From Planctomycetaceae bacterium (GTDB lineage: Bacteria; Planctomycetota; Planctomycetia; Planctomycetales; Planctomycetaceae): DNA of 53,921 bases. The notes beneath the pieces were generated by a model, which was not told the origin of the DNA, did no database searches, and worked only from the letters and a program-made list of their open reading frames with translations. Both the position numbers and the translations under genes were made by a program. Position 1 is the first letter of the stretch. Every line of letters begins with the position of its first letter. The stretch is from NCBI GenBank assembly GCA_020426325.1, contig JAGQQG010000038.1, forward strand, positions 1 to 53,921. Direction: 5' to 3'. Shown here piece after piece: positions 8,272 through 17,838 of this stretch.

Positions 8272-8742
8272 ATGAGTTGCTCACCTGTACTAAACGGAGT
8301 GAATGCGTCCGAGATCCAAACCGACCGCCGTGAGCACATGCGGGTCGATATCCCAGCGGCTGCGGTCGTGGTTGGACAACCAGGCGAAAACCCGCAGGTT
8401 CTGACGACCCGCATCTGCAATCTTTCGCAGTCAGGTGCGAGTATTGTCTCTGACACCCGGATCGACCAGGAACGTCTGTGGCTTGCATTCACAGCAGATG
8501 AGCGACTGATTCTCGAATCCGAGCTGATCTGGACGGACGATGAGGCTGAAGACGGGGACGAGTTCCATTATGGCGTCCGTTTCCTGCGTTCTCTTCAGGA
8601 GCACGAATTCCTCGAAGTCATCAAGGAACTCCAGACTCAACCGAAAGTGACATCCGAAATCAATCCGAGTCTGCGTCAGCGAGAAGAATCACTCTTCTCA
8701 CTCTTCCGCGGCCATTCCCCGAAGGGGGCTCGAGCCATTTAG
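8272..8742 (+). CDS. PilZ-domain protein (likely c-di-GMP receptor)
   Basis: A 156-residue protein with a PilZ domain at about 17-115. The two c-di-GMP-binding signatures are present: an R-x-x-x-R type motif in DRREHMRVDI (19-28) and NLSQSGASI (about 50-58, matching D/N-x-S-x-x-G). The C-terminal 40 residues are polar and unclassified. The ATG follows GGAGAGA. It stands alone, with about 250 bases of non-coding sequence before it and 207 after. PilZ proteins bind the second messenger and act through partners in motility, polysaccharide synthesis or secretion; the partner is unknown here. Confidence 0.85.
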   Translation: MSCSPVLNGVNASEIQTDRREHMRVDIPAAAVVVGQPGENPQVLTTRICNLSQSGASIVSDTRIDQERLWLAFTADERLILESELIWTDDEAEDGDEFHYGVRFLRSLQEHEFLEVIKELQTQPKVTSEINPSLRQREESLFSLFRGHSPKGARAI

Positions 8743-8949
8743 AGTGTGCGATTTCTGACGGCGCGAATGCTGATCCTTCCGGTCGGACACCTGTATGCCC
8801 GCCCTGCCGGATAGTAGACCGCATCTTGCCGCGACTTTCGGGTTGTCCTAGAATCTCAGCGTGGGTCATTCATCCCACCGGACTTTGCCTCGTTTATGTT
8901 TCAAGGCTGATGTCCGTCCTCTGTGATTCGATCGATCGGGAGAACCTGG

Positions 8950-10389
8950 ATGCCATCTTCTGCTCAGCGTGCGGCTTGGGGAGTGACTTTTGTCCTGCTG
9001 CTGACCGCGTGTATCGCTCAGATTGCCCGTGCGGATGATCCTGAGAACTCGAAGCCTGCGGAAGTGGCTGAGGACGACTATGCGTTGATGCAGATCTTCG
9101 TCGATACCTTCCAAGAGGTGGACCGCAATTACGTGAAGGACGTTGATCGTCGGAAACTGATTGAGGCAGCCGTCCGTGGAATGTTGACTGAGTTGGATCC
9201 CTACTCCAACTTCATCGGGCCTGATGACCTCAACCAGTTTAATGAGGACGTTGAACAGGAATTCGGTGGAATCGGAATTCAGGTTCAATTCGACGCCGAC
9301 ACGCGTCAGCTCGTCGTCCTGACTCCGCTGTCCGGAAGTCCTGCACATGCGGCGGGTGTGCTTGCCGGTGACAAGATTGTCGAAATCGAAGACAAGCCAG
9401 TGGCCGAGTTTCCTCCGAATCAAGAGTTACAGACCGCGGTGAAGCTGCTCAAAGGCAAGCCGGGCGAGCAGGTCACGATTGGCGTGATGCATCCGGATGC
9501 CGAAGAGGTTGAGCACCTCACGATTACCCGCGAGATCATTCAACTGGAGACCGTGCTTGGTGATCATCACAACAGCGACGGAGCATGGGAATACCTCATC
9601 AATGAGGCTGAAAAGATCGGATATATCCGCATTTCGCACTTCTCGCGTCGCACGGCAGACGAACTCCGCGATGCCATGAAAAAGGTCAAGGAGCAGGGCG
9701 TGAGAGGTCTGATTCTGGATCTCCGTTTCAACCCCGGTGGTCTTTTGACAGCTGCGGTTGATGTGAGCGACATGTTCATCGAGAAAGGGAAGATCGTCAG
9801 CACCGAGGGTCGCAACAGCCCCAACCGCACCTGGTCTGCCAAACGATTTGGAACATATAACGACTTCCCGATGGTTGTCCTCGTCAATCGATACAGTGCC
9901 TCCGCCAGCGAGATCGTTAGTGCAGCTTTGCAGGATCATGAACGGGCCATCGTGGTTGGCGAGCGGACGTGGGGGAAAGGCAGCGTGCAGAACGTGATCG
10001 AGTTGGAGAATGGAGAGAGTGCCCTGAAACTCACCACCGCCAGCTACTATCGTCCCAGCGGACAGAACATTCATCGGTTCCCCGATTCCAAAGAAGAGGA
10101 CGTCTGGGGTGTGATGCCCAACGATGGTTACGAGTTGAAGTTCTCGAACGAACAAATGCGAGGATTGATGCAGAGCCAGCGACAGAAGGAATTCATCAGC
10201 GAAGAACCGGCCGAGACAGAGTTCGAAGACACTCAGCTTTCCAAGGCGCTGGAGTACCTCGAGTCAAAACTGAAACCTGCCGAAGAAAAAGCTGCTGATG
10301 CAAACCCGCCCGCTCCAGCGACCCGTGAGAAGGACGCTGCTGCTCGATTCGTGCCTCACGTTCCTCTGACACCAATCGCAGCCACCTAG
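8950..10389 (+). CDS. CtpA-type carboxy-terminal processing protease (S41)
   Basis: A 479-residue periplasmic serine protease. A signal peptide ([21 protein letters not shown]) is followed by a helical region, a PDZ domain (about 90-175, with [11 protein letters not shown] and [13 protein letters not shown]) and the S41 catalytic domain. The nucleophile is the Ser within [19 protein letters not shown] and the general-base Lys lies in [12 protein letters not shown]. The C-terminal 50 residues are Lys/Glu/Ala-rich. Family members trim or degrade periplasmic proteins at their C-termini. GGGAG upstream supports the ATG at 8950. Its stop overlaps the tsaD start by one base, implying translational coupling. 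Confidence 0.92.
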   Translation: MPSSAQRAAWGVTFVLLLTACIAQIARADDPENSKPAEVAEDDYALMQIFVDTFQEVDRNYVKDVDRRKLIEAAVRGMLTELDPYSNFIGPDDLNQFNEDVEQEFGGIGIQVQFDADTRQLVVLTPLSGSPAHAAGVLAGDKIVEIEDKPVAEFPPNQELQTAVKLLKGKPGEQVTIGVMHPDAEEVEHLTITREIIQLETVLGDHHNSDGAWEYLINEAEKIGYIRISHFSRRTADELRDAMKKVKEQGVRGLILDLRFNPGGLLTAAVDVSDMFIEKGKIVSTEGRNSPNRTWSAKRFGTYNDFPMVVLVNRYSASASEIVSAALQDHERAIVVGERTWGKGSVQNVIELENGESALKLTTASYYRPSGQNIHRFPDSKEEDVWGVMPNDGYELKFSNEQMRGLMQSQRQKEFISEEPAETEFEDTQLSKALEYLESKLKPAEEKAADANPPAPATREKDAAARFVPHVPLTPIAAT

Positions 10390-11414
10390 TGCGACTCTTA
10401 TTGGCCATTGAGTCCTCCTGCGACGAAACGGCTGCCGCCGTCGTGTCTCAGGAGCGACAAGTGCTCTCGAACATCGTAGCATCCCAAACCGAATTGCATG
10501 AGCAGTTCGGTGGCGTGGTTCCCGAGATTGCCTCGCGAGCCCATGTCGAGAGGATTTTGCCGGTCATCGATCGGGCGCTCTCCGAGGCAAATGCTGGATT
10601 GACCGATCTCGCAGGGATTGCAGTTATCACCGAGCCGGGACTCGTGGGATCACTCCTTGTCGGACTGACTGCGGCCAAGACACTCGCGATGGTGCTTGAT
10701 CTGCCGCTGGTGGCGGTCAATCACATGGAGGCTCATCTCTATGCCTGCCGACTGGCTGCGGGGAGAGATGTCTTTCCAGCGGTCGGGTTTGTTGTGAGCG
10801 GCGGACATTCGAATCTCTACAACTGCAAATCGGCTGTCGAGTATGAACTCCTGGGGACAACGATTGATGATGCAGCGGGGGAAGCGTTCGACAAGGTGGC
10901 TGCTATTCTCGGATTGAGCTACCCCGGCGGCCCTTCCATTGCAGAGGCAGCGAAAGCCGGTAGTTCCACCGCGTATCACTTTCCGCGGACATTCCTGCGG
11001 GATGCGCAACTGCGATTCAGTTTCAGCGGTCTGAAAACAGCAGTGCTCTATGAAGTCCGAGGGACTCCCGGATCGAATCGTGAGGTGCCGCCGCTCACGA
11101 CACAACGGGTCGCTGATCTTGCTGCGAGCTTTCAGGCGGCTGCCGTCGAGGTGCTTGTTGAGAAATGCCGTCAGGCTGTCCTGTTGCTCGGACACGATCG
11201 GCTGTGCGTTGGGGGCGGTGTGGCAGCGAATCATCTCCTGAGAGATGAACTGCAAACGATGGCCGAACAAACCGGAGTTGAACTCCTGATTGCTCCCCCG
11301 GAATTCTGCACCGATAATGCAGCGATGGCCGGGCTCGGATGGGAGTTGCTTGAGCGAGGGTTGACGTCTCCACTCGACCTCGACGTAACCCCGGGACTCG
11401 TCCGCATGCGTTAG
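10389..11414 (+). CDS. tsaD: tRNA N6-adenosine threonylcarbamoyltransferase TsaD
   Basis: A 341-residue ASKHA-fold protein opening [17 protein letters not shown]. The iron-binding motif NHMEAHLYA, the nucleotide-binding [13 protein letters not shown] and the C-terminal [15 protein letters not shown] and CTDNAAMAG signatures of TsaD/Kae1 are all present. It transfers threonylcarbamoyl from its AMP ester to A37 of ANN-decoding tRNAs, working with TsaB and TsaE; tsaE is at 30.7 kb in this window. The start is a GTG whose G is the last base of the protease stop codon. The gene ends three bases from the convergent DUF2135-type frame. Confidence 0.97.
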   Translation: MRLLLAIESSCDETAAAVVSQERQVLSNIVASQTELHEQFGGVVPEIASRAHVERILPVIDRALSEANAGLTDLAGIAVITEPGLVGSLLVGLTAAKTLAMVLDLPLVAVNHMEAHLYACRLAAGRDVFPAVGFVVSGGHSNLYNCKSAVEYELLGTTIDDAAGEAFDKVAAILGLSYPGGPSIAEAAKAGSSTAYHFPRTFLRDAQLRFSFSGLKTAVLYEVRGTPGSNREVPPLTTQRVADLAASFQAAAVEVLVEKCRQAVLLLGHDRLCVGGGVAANHLLRDELQTMAEQTGVELLIAPPEFCTDNAAMAGLGWELLERGLTSPLDLDVTPGLVRMR

Positions 11415-11417
11415 CCG

Positions 11418-12854
11418 CTAGGGAACCTGCTGCCCCCCGGATGTGGTGGTCAGAAAACTGAACGTGAAGACATCCGTCAGCGTCGTGAACTGCGGATTGA
11501 CGGCGACACGGACGTAACGTCTGTCAGCAGACACAACCGGGTTGACCTGCAGGAAAGTACCATCGTTGACGGTCGAGATGACGGACTGGAATCCGACTGC
11601 TCCAACCGTCGGTGCCGCCTGATTTGTCCCTGCAACAACTGCGGAGTTTCGTCGGGACTGGTTGAACCGATCCAGGTCCGCCTCTGAGTGTCCGGCGGTG
11701 ATGACGCTCGATCGCGCAGAGAAGCGTTGTTGCGGTCGAGCGGCACTGACTGGATCAATTTGGCTGGTGGTCACCGTTCGGGGATGCGTTCGCCGACCGT
11801 TCTTCAGAGTCATCGGGACAACTGAATCGGAATCACCGATGGTGACCGTTTGCCGGATCGTCTTCTCATCGGGTGACCCCTCATGTTCTGTGATGGTCAA
11901 TTGAGCGCGGCGACCAACGACGTCCCCCCAGGCATGCTTGATACGAAGTCGATAGGTCCCGGACACTCCCTGGGGGCAGACATATTCTTCGCGGCAATTA
12001 CTGGCGACGGGACCGAAACCATCGTGCAGATGGATGCCACCGCCCGGCGTGTCAGCTGAATCGAAAGAACACACTGTTCCCCCCGGTTCTTCAACAATCA
12101 GATCCAGATCGGCCGGTCCATTCCAGGTTAGCGTGACTCTTAAATCACGTCGCCTGGCTTGCTGGATGGCTGACTGAAAGGTGGCCAATGCCTGCTGATC
12201 GTTCGTCTTTCGAAGTCGCCGGGTCTCTTCCACAATCGCGTCTTCGGCCTCCTGATGAAGTTGTTCGTAGTTCTTGGTCCAGCCGTATTCGAGAACACCG
12301 GTGGCGGCCCATTGGACTGCATCGTCTTGCGGATGCTGGCGGGCGAGCTTCAGGCCGAGGATGTAGGGTTCTGCCCGTTCGGGAGCCTGCCGAGAGGCCT
12401 GTCGATACAGCCGCAGGGCCATCTCATCACGACCAAATCGGAGGAGATAGGCAGCAGAGTACATCATGGACTCAAAGTTGGCACTGCCGAAATCGGTTAA
12501 CGAGAGGAGAACTCGCTGCACCTCTTCCTTCGGGCGGCCAGCGATTTCCATCGAAAGTGCCAGGACTTCGTACATCCACGGCTGAGACTGCCCATTCAAC
12601 AGAGCAGACTGGATCGCATGAATGACATGTTCGTGCTCACCCTGGTTGTGCAGATTGAGAATCTCCTTTCTCAAAGCTGCTTCAGTGGGGCGATTGCGGC
12701 CGAAATAGTCTGACCAGATCAGGTTGGGTGGTCCGCTTTTGATGTCGGGGAATGGTGCAGCCTCGGCATCCTCAGCTTCCGTCTTACGAATCGCGCCAAC
12801 AGAAAACGCAGGCTGCTGCTGATATGCAGGAGCCTGCGCAAGAACGGTTTCCAA
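11418..12854 (-). CDS. DUF2135-type protein, probable C-terminal part of the VWA gene
   Basis: A 478-residue frame with a helical, TPR-like first half (about 60-200) and a beta-rich domain at about 228-345 (VTLTWNGPADLDLIVEEPGG ... GTYRLRIKHAWGD). The latter matches the YfaP/DUF2135 fold often joined to VWA domains. The tail is low in recognisable motifs. Nothing supports an independent start: the only candidate here is TTG, with no ribosome site at proper distance and no signal peptide. The frame is open upstream to 12941, running through the A9 tract at 12911-12919. One base of -1 slippage there, or one extra A, would join it to the VWA gene as a 1370-residue protein. I favour that reading. 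Confidence 0.7.
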   Translation of the reverse strand: METVLAQAPAYQQQPAFSVGAIRKTEAEDAEAAPFPDIKSGPPNLIWSDYFGRNRPTEAALRKEILNLHNQGEHEHVIHAIQSALLNGQSQPWMYEVLALSMEIAGRPKEEVQRVLLSLTDFGSANFESMMYSAAYLLRFGRDEMALRLYRQASRQAPERAEPYILGLKLARQHPQDDAVQWAATGVLEYGWTKNYEQLHQEAEDAIVEETRRLRKTNDQQALATFQSAIQQARRRDLRVTLTWNGPADLDLIVEEPGGTVCSFDSADTPGGGIHLHDGFGPVASNCREEYVCPQGVSGTYRLRIKHAWGDVVGRRAQLTITEHEGSPDEKTIRQTVTIGDSDSVVPMTLKNGRRTHPRTVTTSQIDPVSAARPQQRFSARSSVITAGHSEADLDRFNQSRRNSAVVAGTNQAAPTVGAVGFQSVISTVNDGTFLQVNPVVSADRRYVRVAVNPQFTTLTDVFTFSFLTTTSGGQQVP

Positions 12855-12892
12855 CTGAGGACAAACAGCCCCAGTCTTTCTATCTCCCCCAG

Positions 12893-15529
12893 TCAGCGAG
12901 AGAGGGTCGGTTTTTTTTTCAGCGGATGACTGACCTCGTTCTCAAGCATCTTTGAAACTTCTGGTGCTGAGTCATTGACGGGGTCAGAGACGCTAAAGAA
13001 TCCGCCGCCACCACCGCCTATTCCGCCACCGCCGCCGCCGAATCCGCCGCCGCCACCGCCGAATCCGCCGCCGCCGCCACCGATTCCGCCTCCACCGCCA
13101 CCGAATCCACCGCCACCACTGGAACCCACATTGCCTTGCATAACACTTGGCGGAAAGACGAGGTCACCGACCGGATACACGCGAGTCTGGAGTGTTTCGT
13201 CAGCGTCTTCCTGCGAAGTGATGTACATCACTTCGTCGTCCACGACCCAGGTGAGTCCCAGCGGTTCAAGCATGATCTTCATCGCACTTCGGAGACGGAT
13301 ATTGCTGATAATCAGATTGACCGGTTCGTCGGTCGGGACGCCGATGTCAGAAAGAATGTCTTCCTTGATGAGGATCGTGATGTTATGCAACTGACCGATG
13401 TATTCGATCGCTTCGGACAGCGGGGTATCGACGAACTCCAACTCCGTGTCCTGATCCATTTCAAAGAGAATTCGTTCTTCGTTCGGACTTTCCTGGTGCA
13501 GGTCGACGGAACGCCACTTGGCACGTCGTTCTGTCAATCGCCGCCAGACAGCCGGTTCGGGATATCTAACCGGAGGCTCGTCCGGAAACGGGACATGTGA
13601 CAGTTCCACTTGGTAGAGGGTGGCCAGGAACCGATCGGCACGCAGACTTCTCAGGCGGTAGGCCTTGTCGATGTGGCCTGCTGCCTCCGTCCACAAAACT
13701 GTTTGAGTTCCCAAGGCAGCCCCGGGACGTCGGCTTTCAACGACTCGGGCGACTGCTTCTGCATCTTCGAATGCCTGTGGGTTGCCGGCAAATCCTTCCC
13801 GCATCAGGGCGCTGATGCGGTCGACCATTTGACTCAGTTCCCGTTCTCTTAACAGCTTCTGGTCAATCAACGCCTGCTGTGCTTCAACTTCAGCCTGCAG
13901 TTGTTGAGCTCGGATCTGATTCGCTTCCAGCACTTCCAGTCGGCTTTGGGCTGACAGTAATGCATCAGCGACGCGACGAAGCAGTTGTGCCTGCACATCA
14001 GGATCGACATCAGTCGCTGATTTCACTGATGCCAGTGCTGCCTTCAGGTCGGCCTCGACCCCGGCAGGATCTTCGATAATGCGACGACGTGAGACGTCGA
14101 TAATCTGGTTGATCTCGAGTGCCAGCTTCTCGCTGAGAATGGTACGACGGACGTCTTCCTGCTCAATGAGAGACTGAGGTGTCTCAAACTCGCGCTGCTG
14201 AAGCCCGTTCGCCTGTGGTTGCAACAAACGACTGGGAGGCAGGTTGTCTGTCGGTGCAGGCTGCGGTGGAACCGCTTCTGTCGGCGGATTGTTGGCTGGC
14301 TCGAAGGGATTGGGCTCTTCTGCTTGGACTTGAGCGACATGGTTCTCGCTCAATTCACCAGCAGCACCAATCAACACTTCCGCTCGAACATTCTGCGGGT
14401 CGACCTTCTTGATGGTCAGGCCGATCTGTTCTGCCTGTTTGAATTTGCCAGTGGCGATCGCCTGTTCACCGAGAGTCTCCAATCGAGCAATCTCATCTTC
14501 GAAGGCCTGCTGGGCAGCCCGGAAGAAGGACATGCCGGCCAGCGGGTTCAATTCATGATCAAGAACCGCCTGACGGTAGGTGCCGTAGAGAAATGTATTG
14601 CCGGCCTGCGATGGCGTTGCATCCAGAGACCATGTTTCGTTGACGGACTTTCCGTTAATCACCCCTTGTACGGAGATCTGTGTCTTCGCAGCGAGATCTC
14701 CACGGCCCAGATAAATCGTCTCACGATCTGACCGCAGCGGGAGAATATGACTGACAAGCAAACCATCTGTTGGCGGAGTCACTTGAATCTGACTGGGGTA
14801 GAACACGGCACGATGAGTTGCAGCCGCGAGTTCTTGTGCACGAGGAACCGGGTTCGCAGATGTCTCCATCCCGGAATCGATCATCGCCAGCCCGCCTGTG
14901 TGATGGCTGAGGATTCCCAGCAACTGTCGATCCTGGTTCGGTCCGACTCCATAGGCGTGGACAGGGATCTGCCGGGCCTGCAATTTCTCGATCAACTGCA
15001 GCATGTCCGACTCCTGAATCAGGTTGGCGGTGCTCATGCCATCACCGATGTACAGGACCGAGCCAGCTGAGCTCGTGTCAAGCAATGAGATTGCAGCCGT
15101 CAATCCGGCGGCCATGTCGGTCGAACCGGCGGGAAAACGTGCTTTCAAAGCAGACCATCCGGAGTCAAGCGTCGTGCTCACTGAGACGAAACCCTCTGTC
15201 AGTGGAACTGCCTGGACATCCAACGCGTACAAAGCAACGCGATCGTCAGCCGGCAGCGACTTGAGAAAGGCTTCAACGACTGTCAGGGCATGCGCTCGAT
15301 GTTCGCCAATCTGACTGGCAGATGTGTCGAACAGGATGACGTGCTCAACTTGAGCAATCGGCGTTTGGGGCACGCTCTGACTTTGCAGGGTTATTGCATA
15401 GTACGTCTCACCATCGGGGGCGTTCAACGACTGCACTCCGGCCTGTTGACCCGCATGTGCGAGCGAAGCCGTCAGGGTGAGAGAGAGAAACGTGCAGGAA
15501 AACCCCAAGCGACTTTTTTGCATCATCAT
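12893..15529 (-). CDS. Secreted VWA-domain protein with STN-like domain and Gly-rich tail
   Basis: An 878-residue protein with a signal peptide (LGFSCTFLSLTLTASLAHA). A VWA domain follows at about 60-230, with the metal-site pattern DTSAS in HVILFDTSASQIGEHRA. Next come a beta-rich part (240-330), a long coiled-coil segment (about 465-610), a short secretin/TonB-N-terminus-like domain (about 700-795, DTPLSEAIEYIGQLHNITIL) and a Gly-rich tract (803-843). It stops 18 bases after an A9 run, and the next frame continues into the DUF2135-type region. GGGAG lies 9 bases before the first of three ATGs. The role is unknown; a cell-envelope assembly is likely. Confidence 0.88.
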   Translation of the reverse strand: MMMQKSRLGFSCTFLSLTLTASLAHAGQQAGVQSLNAPDGETYYAITLQSQSVPQTPIAQVEHVILFDTSASQIGEHRAHALTVVEAFLKSLPADDRVALYALDVQAVPLTEGFVSVSTTLDSGWSALKARFPAGSTDMAAGLTAAISLLDTSSAGSVLYIGDGMSTANLIQESDMLQLIEKLQARQIPVHAYGVGPNQDRQLLGILSHHTGGLAMIDSGMETSANPVPRAQELAAATHRAVFYPSQIQVTPPTDGLLVSHILPLRSDRETIYLGRGDLAAKTQISVQGVINGKSVNETWSLDATPSQAGNTFLYGTYRQAVLDHELNPLAGMSFFRAAQQAFEDEIARLETLGEQAIATGKFKQAEQIGLTIKKVDPQNVRAEVLIGAAGELSENHVAQVQAEEPNPFEPANNPPTEAVPPQPAPTDNLPPSRLLQPQANGLQQREFETPQSLIEQEDVRRTILSEKLALEINQIIDVSRRRIIEDPAGVEADLKAALASVKSATDVDPDVQAQLLRRVADALLSAQSRLEVLEANQIRAQQLQAEVEAQQALIDQKLLRERELSQMVDRISALMREGFAGNPQAFEDAEAVARVVESRRPGAALGTQTVLWTEAAGHIDKAYRLRSLRADRFLATLYQVELSHVPFPDEPPVRYPEPAVWRRLTERRAKWRSVDLHQESPNEERILFEMDQDTELEFVDTPLSEAIEYIGQLHNITILIKEDILSDIGVPTDEPVNLIISNIRLRSAMKIMLEPLGLTWVVDDEVMYITSQEDADETLQTRVYPVGDLVFPPSVMQGNVGSSGGGGFGGGGGGIGGGGGGFGGGGGGFGGGGGGIGGGGGGFFSVSDPVNDSAPEVSKMLENEVSHPLKKKPTLSR
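12911..12919 (-). other. A9 homopolymer, possible -1 frameshift site
   Basis: Nine consecutive T on the plus strand encode Lys871-873 of the VWA protein. Its own frame ends five codons later, whereas the -1 frame stays open into the DUF2135-type region. Such A-runs are known substrates for ribosomal or transcriptional slippage and also common sites of sequencing error. Confidence 0.5.
13001..13120. repeat. Imperfect CCG-rich tandem repeat encoding a Gly-rich tract
   Basis: About 120 bases of imperfect units of roughly 15-21 bases (CCGCCGCCACCG then AATCC or ATTCC) encode Gly runs broken by single Phe or Ile in the VWA protein. The tract is likely length-variable between strains. Confidence 0.85.
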
Positions 15530-15724
15530 GTGTCGTTACTCCCAGTCTTGGACTGGCCTACCTCGAACAGACGAATGTCTCAGATGAGGAGTGGATGGAA
15601 ACTTTACTGGACTGTCGGAACAACCTTTCTCACAACCAACAGGAATGTGAGAGAGATGGAGTGTCCACGACATTGGTCCGATGTGCCCGGTTCCTTCCGC
15701 GCAGCACGACCCTCCGATGGCGTC

Positions 15725-15754
15725 ATTGTATAAAGTGAGTCGGACGCGTCCCAA
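15725..15754 (-). promoter_or_regulatory. Putative sigma-70 promoter for the VWA gene
   Basis: On the minus strand TTGGGA (15754-15749) and TACAAT (15730-15725) are 18 bases apart, about 190 bases before the VWA start, so a long leader is implied. The interval 15530-15858 otherwise shows no gene. Confidence 0.45.
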
Positions 15755-15858
15755 GCAAATTCGTGGGAAAAGATTGGGAAACGTTGCAAACAACGCAAGT
15801 TGGACAACGGAATAACGTCTCGCCCGACTGTGCGGTCGCGCAGACCGGGAACAGTGGT

Positions 15859-16344
15859 TCACAGTCCCTCTTCGGCAAACTTCATTCGCTGTTCGTACAT
15901 TTGTCGTAATCGGGAAACTGAGTACATCCGGACCACCTTGTTCTGGTAGGTCAGACGCCCCTGTTCGTCATACCCGAGATGATCTCCGATCTCCGGCAAG
16001 GCATATCCTGCATACAGGGCAGCGAACGTTTCCGGGTCCACTCCTCGTCCGGATTCCAGATCCTCGCGGGCATTGCCCCCGCCGCTCAGGAGCAAGAAGG
16101 GATTGACGTCAGCTGCGATCGATTCATACTTCCCCTCTCCTTCGAGGGTATTGACGGCTTGTCGCATGGCAACCCTCAGATCCTGAATCCGCTCGGCCAC
16201 TTCCTTGGAAACATCCATGCCCGGCAACCCGGCCACCGGTGGCTGTGCCTGAGCCTGTGCGGGCAGCGAAATGTCCGCTGTGCCTGCCAGATATCCAAGT
16301 CCGAACACCACCAAACCAATCACCATCTGTCCACCGCGCGTCAT
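15859..16344 (-). CDS. Exported hypothetical protein
   Basis: A 161-residue protein. The N-terminus (MTRGGQMVIGLVVFGLGYL) is a signal anchor or signal peptide followed by an Ala/Gln/Pro-rich linker. The remainder is soluble, with helical stretches around IQDLRVAMRQAVNTLEGEG and a Tyr-rich C-terminus (MYSVSRLRQMYEQRMKF). The start at 16344 is supported by GGGAG 6 bases upstream; the frame extends 16 codons further without a site. It lies upstream of the VWA gene on the same strand, separated by a 329-base gap with its own promoter. I recognise no family. Confidence 0.65.
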   Translation of the reverse strand: MTRGGQMVIGLVVFGLGYLAGTADISLPAQAQAQPPVAGLPGMDVSKEVAERIQDLRVAMRQAVNTLEGEGKYESIAADVNPFLLLSGGGNAREDLESGRGVDPETFAALYAGYALPEIGDHLGYDEQGRLTYQNKVVRMYSVSRLRQMYEQRMKFAEEGL

Positions 16345-16570
16345 GGATATCTCCCTGTGTGTCCCGGAAGGGGTCTGCGAACCGTACGTCACAACTTGTT
16401 ATTCTAGCCGAATCAACGGAGTCGAGCGTACCCCATCTTCGGCCAATCGCAAGAGGGTTCTTGTGGCCTCGTGAGCGAGAAATCTTGAGTGAACTCCACG
16501 CCAGAGAAATATCGAGAAGATGGCTGGGGATCGAGGACTCAATGACATGTCACAGGAAATTTCACTCGCG

Positions 16571-17662
16571 TTAGAACGCAGGGGCAGCTGACGCCGCAGC
16601 GACGAAGGACCATGTAAAGCAGAGTACGCCAGTTCCCGCAACCAGAATGAGCCAACTCGGTGCATAGACTAACGGAGTGACATCGCCTGAGAGGCCTGCT
16701 GTTGAACTGTGCGTCGTGCCATTCATCAGATGTGTCCAGAGCTGACCCACGAAGGGACGTTCATTTCGCAACAAGAGGAATCCGATGGCTGTCACATAAA
16801 CGACGGCGGACAAAATCAGAATCATGGAAATCTGGACGTTCTGGCCCAGCTCGTACTTCATCATCGTGACCGACAATGCATTGTTCAAAAAGTGAACGAG
16901 AATCGGAGCCCAGAGGCTGCCCGTTGCCAGGTATGCCACATGCAGAAAGACGGCAATCGGAAGCGTGGCCAATGCGTGTGCGGGAGACAGGTGGGCCATG
17001 GCAAACAAAACCGAGGTCAACAAGACACCCCGAACGATTCCACATCGGGCGATCAATCCCTTTCCGATCACCCCCCGAAAGATGACTTCCTCACCAATCG
17101 CCGGGCCAACCCCCACGATCACCAGCAACTGCGAATAGGCCGTGTTCGTCGTTTGACCATGGATGATGCTGATCGAGTCGGAGTCCAGCTTCAGGCTTGC
17201 GAGAACTGGCCATTGAGCGATGAGGAGTTCGTGAACATGTGCCATCAGCAGAGAAGCGGCCCGGTACAATTCGTCGGACAGAATACCCAGCGGTACGACC
17301 GCTCCCGTTAAGAGGACCAACTGACGGCGTGTCGGCAGTTCCATCCCGAACGACTGCCTTGGGCGGGGACTCATTCGCCAGAAAGCGAGCGGGAGCACCA
17401 CGAACAACGATCCTAGCGTCGCGCATCCCAAGAGAGATGTCAGCAGCCAATCGAGTTCTCCCTGGCCCAGTTGGGTGGCGAACTGCTCAAACTCCATCCA
17501 GTCGTTCGGAAATCCATTGAAGGCAGTTAGGAGCAGCAATAGGAGAAGCAACCCACCAGCCAGCGTTTGGGCCAGATGATAGCCGCTGACCCACATCATC
17601 GACTCCATCAACCCGGGCCCCCTGGAAGCCTGATCGAAGGGTTGAGGCTGACGGTTCGTCAT
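16571..17662 (-). CDS. CPBP-family intramembrane metalloprotease
   Basis: A 363-residue polytopic membrane protein with about eight hydrophobic helices. The three CPBP/Abi (Rce1-like) motifs occur in order: EEVIFRG in IGEEVIFRGVIGKGLIARCG (near 195), the F-x-x-x-H of SVLFAMAHLS, and the H-x-x-x-N/D type of HFLNNALS. These provide the glutamates and histidines of the intramembrane active site. Bacterial members include prenyl-protein-protease relatives and bacteriocin self-immunity proteins; the substrate is unknown here. The N-terminal 30 residues are cytoplasmic and polar. Confidence 0.88.
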   Translation of the reverse strand: MTNRQPQPFDQASRGPGLMESMMWVSGYHLAQTLAGGLLLLLLLLTAFNGFPNDWMEFEQFATQLGQGELDWLLTSLLGCATLGSLFVVLPLAFWRMSPRPRQSFGMELPTRRQLVLLTGAVVPLGILSDELYRAASLLMAHVHELLIAQWPVLASLKLDSDSISIIHGQTTNTAYSQLLVIVGVGPAIGEEVIFRGVIGKGLIARCGIVRGVLLTSVLFAMAHLSPAHALATLPIAVFLHVAYLATGSLWAPILVHFLNNALSVTMMKYELGQNVQISMILILSAVVYVTAIGFLLLRNERPFVGQLWTHLMNGTTHSSTAGLSGDVTPLVYAPSWLILVAGTGVLCFTWSFVAAASAAPAF

Positions 17663-17838
17663 GGAAATGTAGTCCCAAAGTCCAACGACTCATCCGAAGA
17701 AACCGCTCTCATCGTCCATTGCGACAACAAAAGAAGCCTTTCGATCCCATCACTCTCCTGCCGATTCACTGTATACTCGCAGATAGCGGTCGTCAATTTG
17801 TTGTTGCTGTCACTGAGATCATTCACTCTGTAACTTCC

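Noticed and set aside
9427-10155. A 242-codon minus-strand frame opposite the CtpA-type protease
   Set aside because: Antisense shadow of a clearly conserved gene; no ribosome site or family similarity.
10650-11270. A 206-codon minus-strand frame opposite tsaD
   Set aside because: Antisense shadow; tsaD motifs on the plus strand cover the region.
12975-13394. Plus-strand frame encoding long proline runs
   Set aside because: It is the complement of the Gly-rich tract of the VWA gene, not a separate protein.
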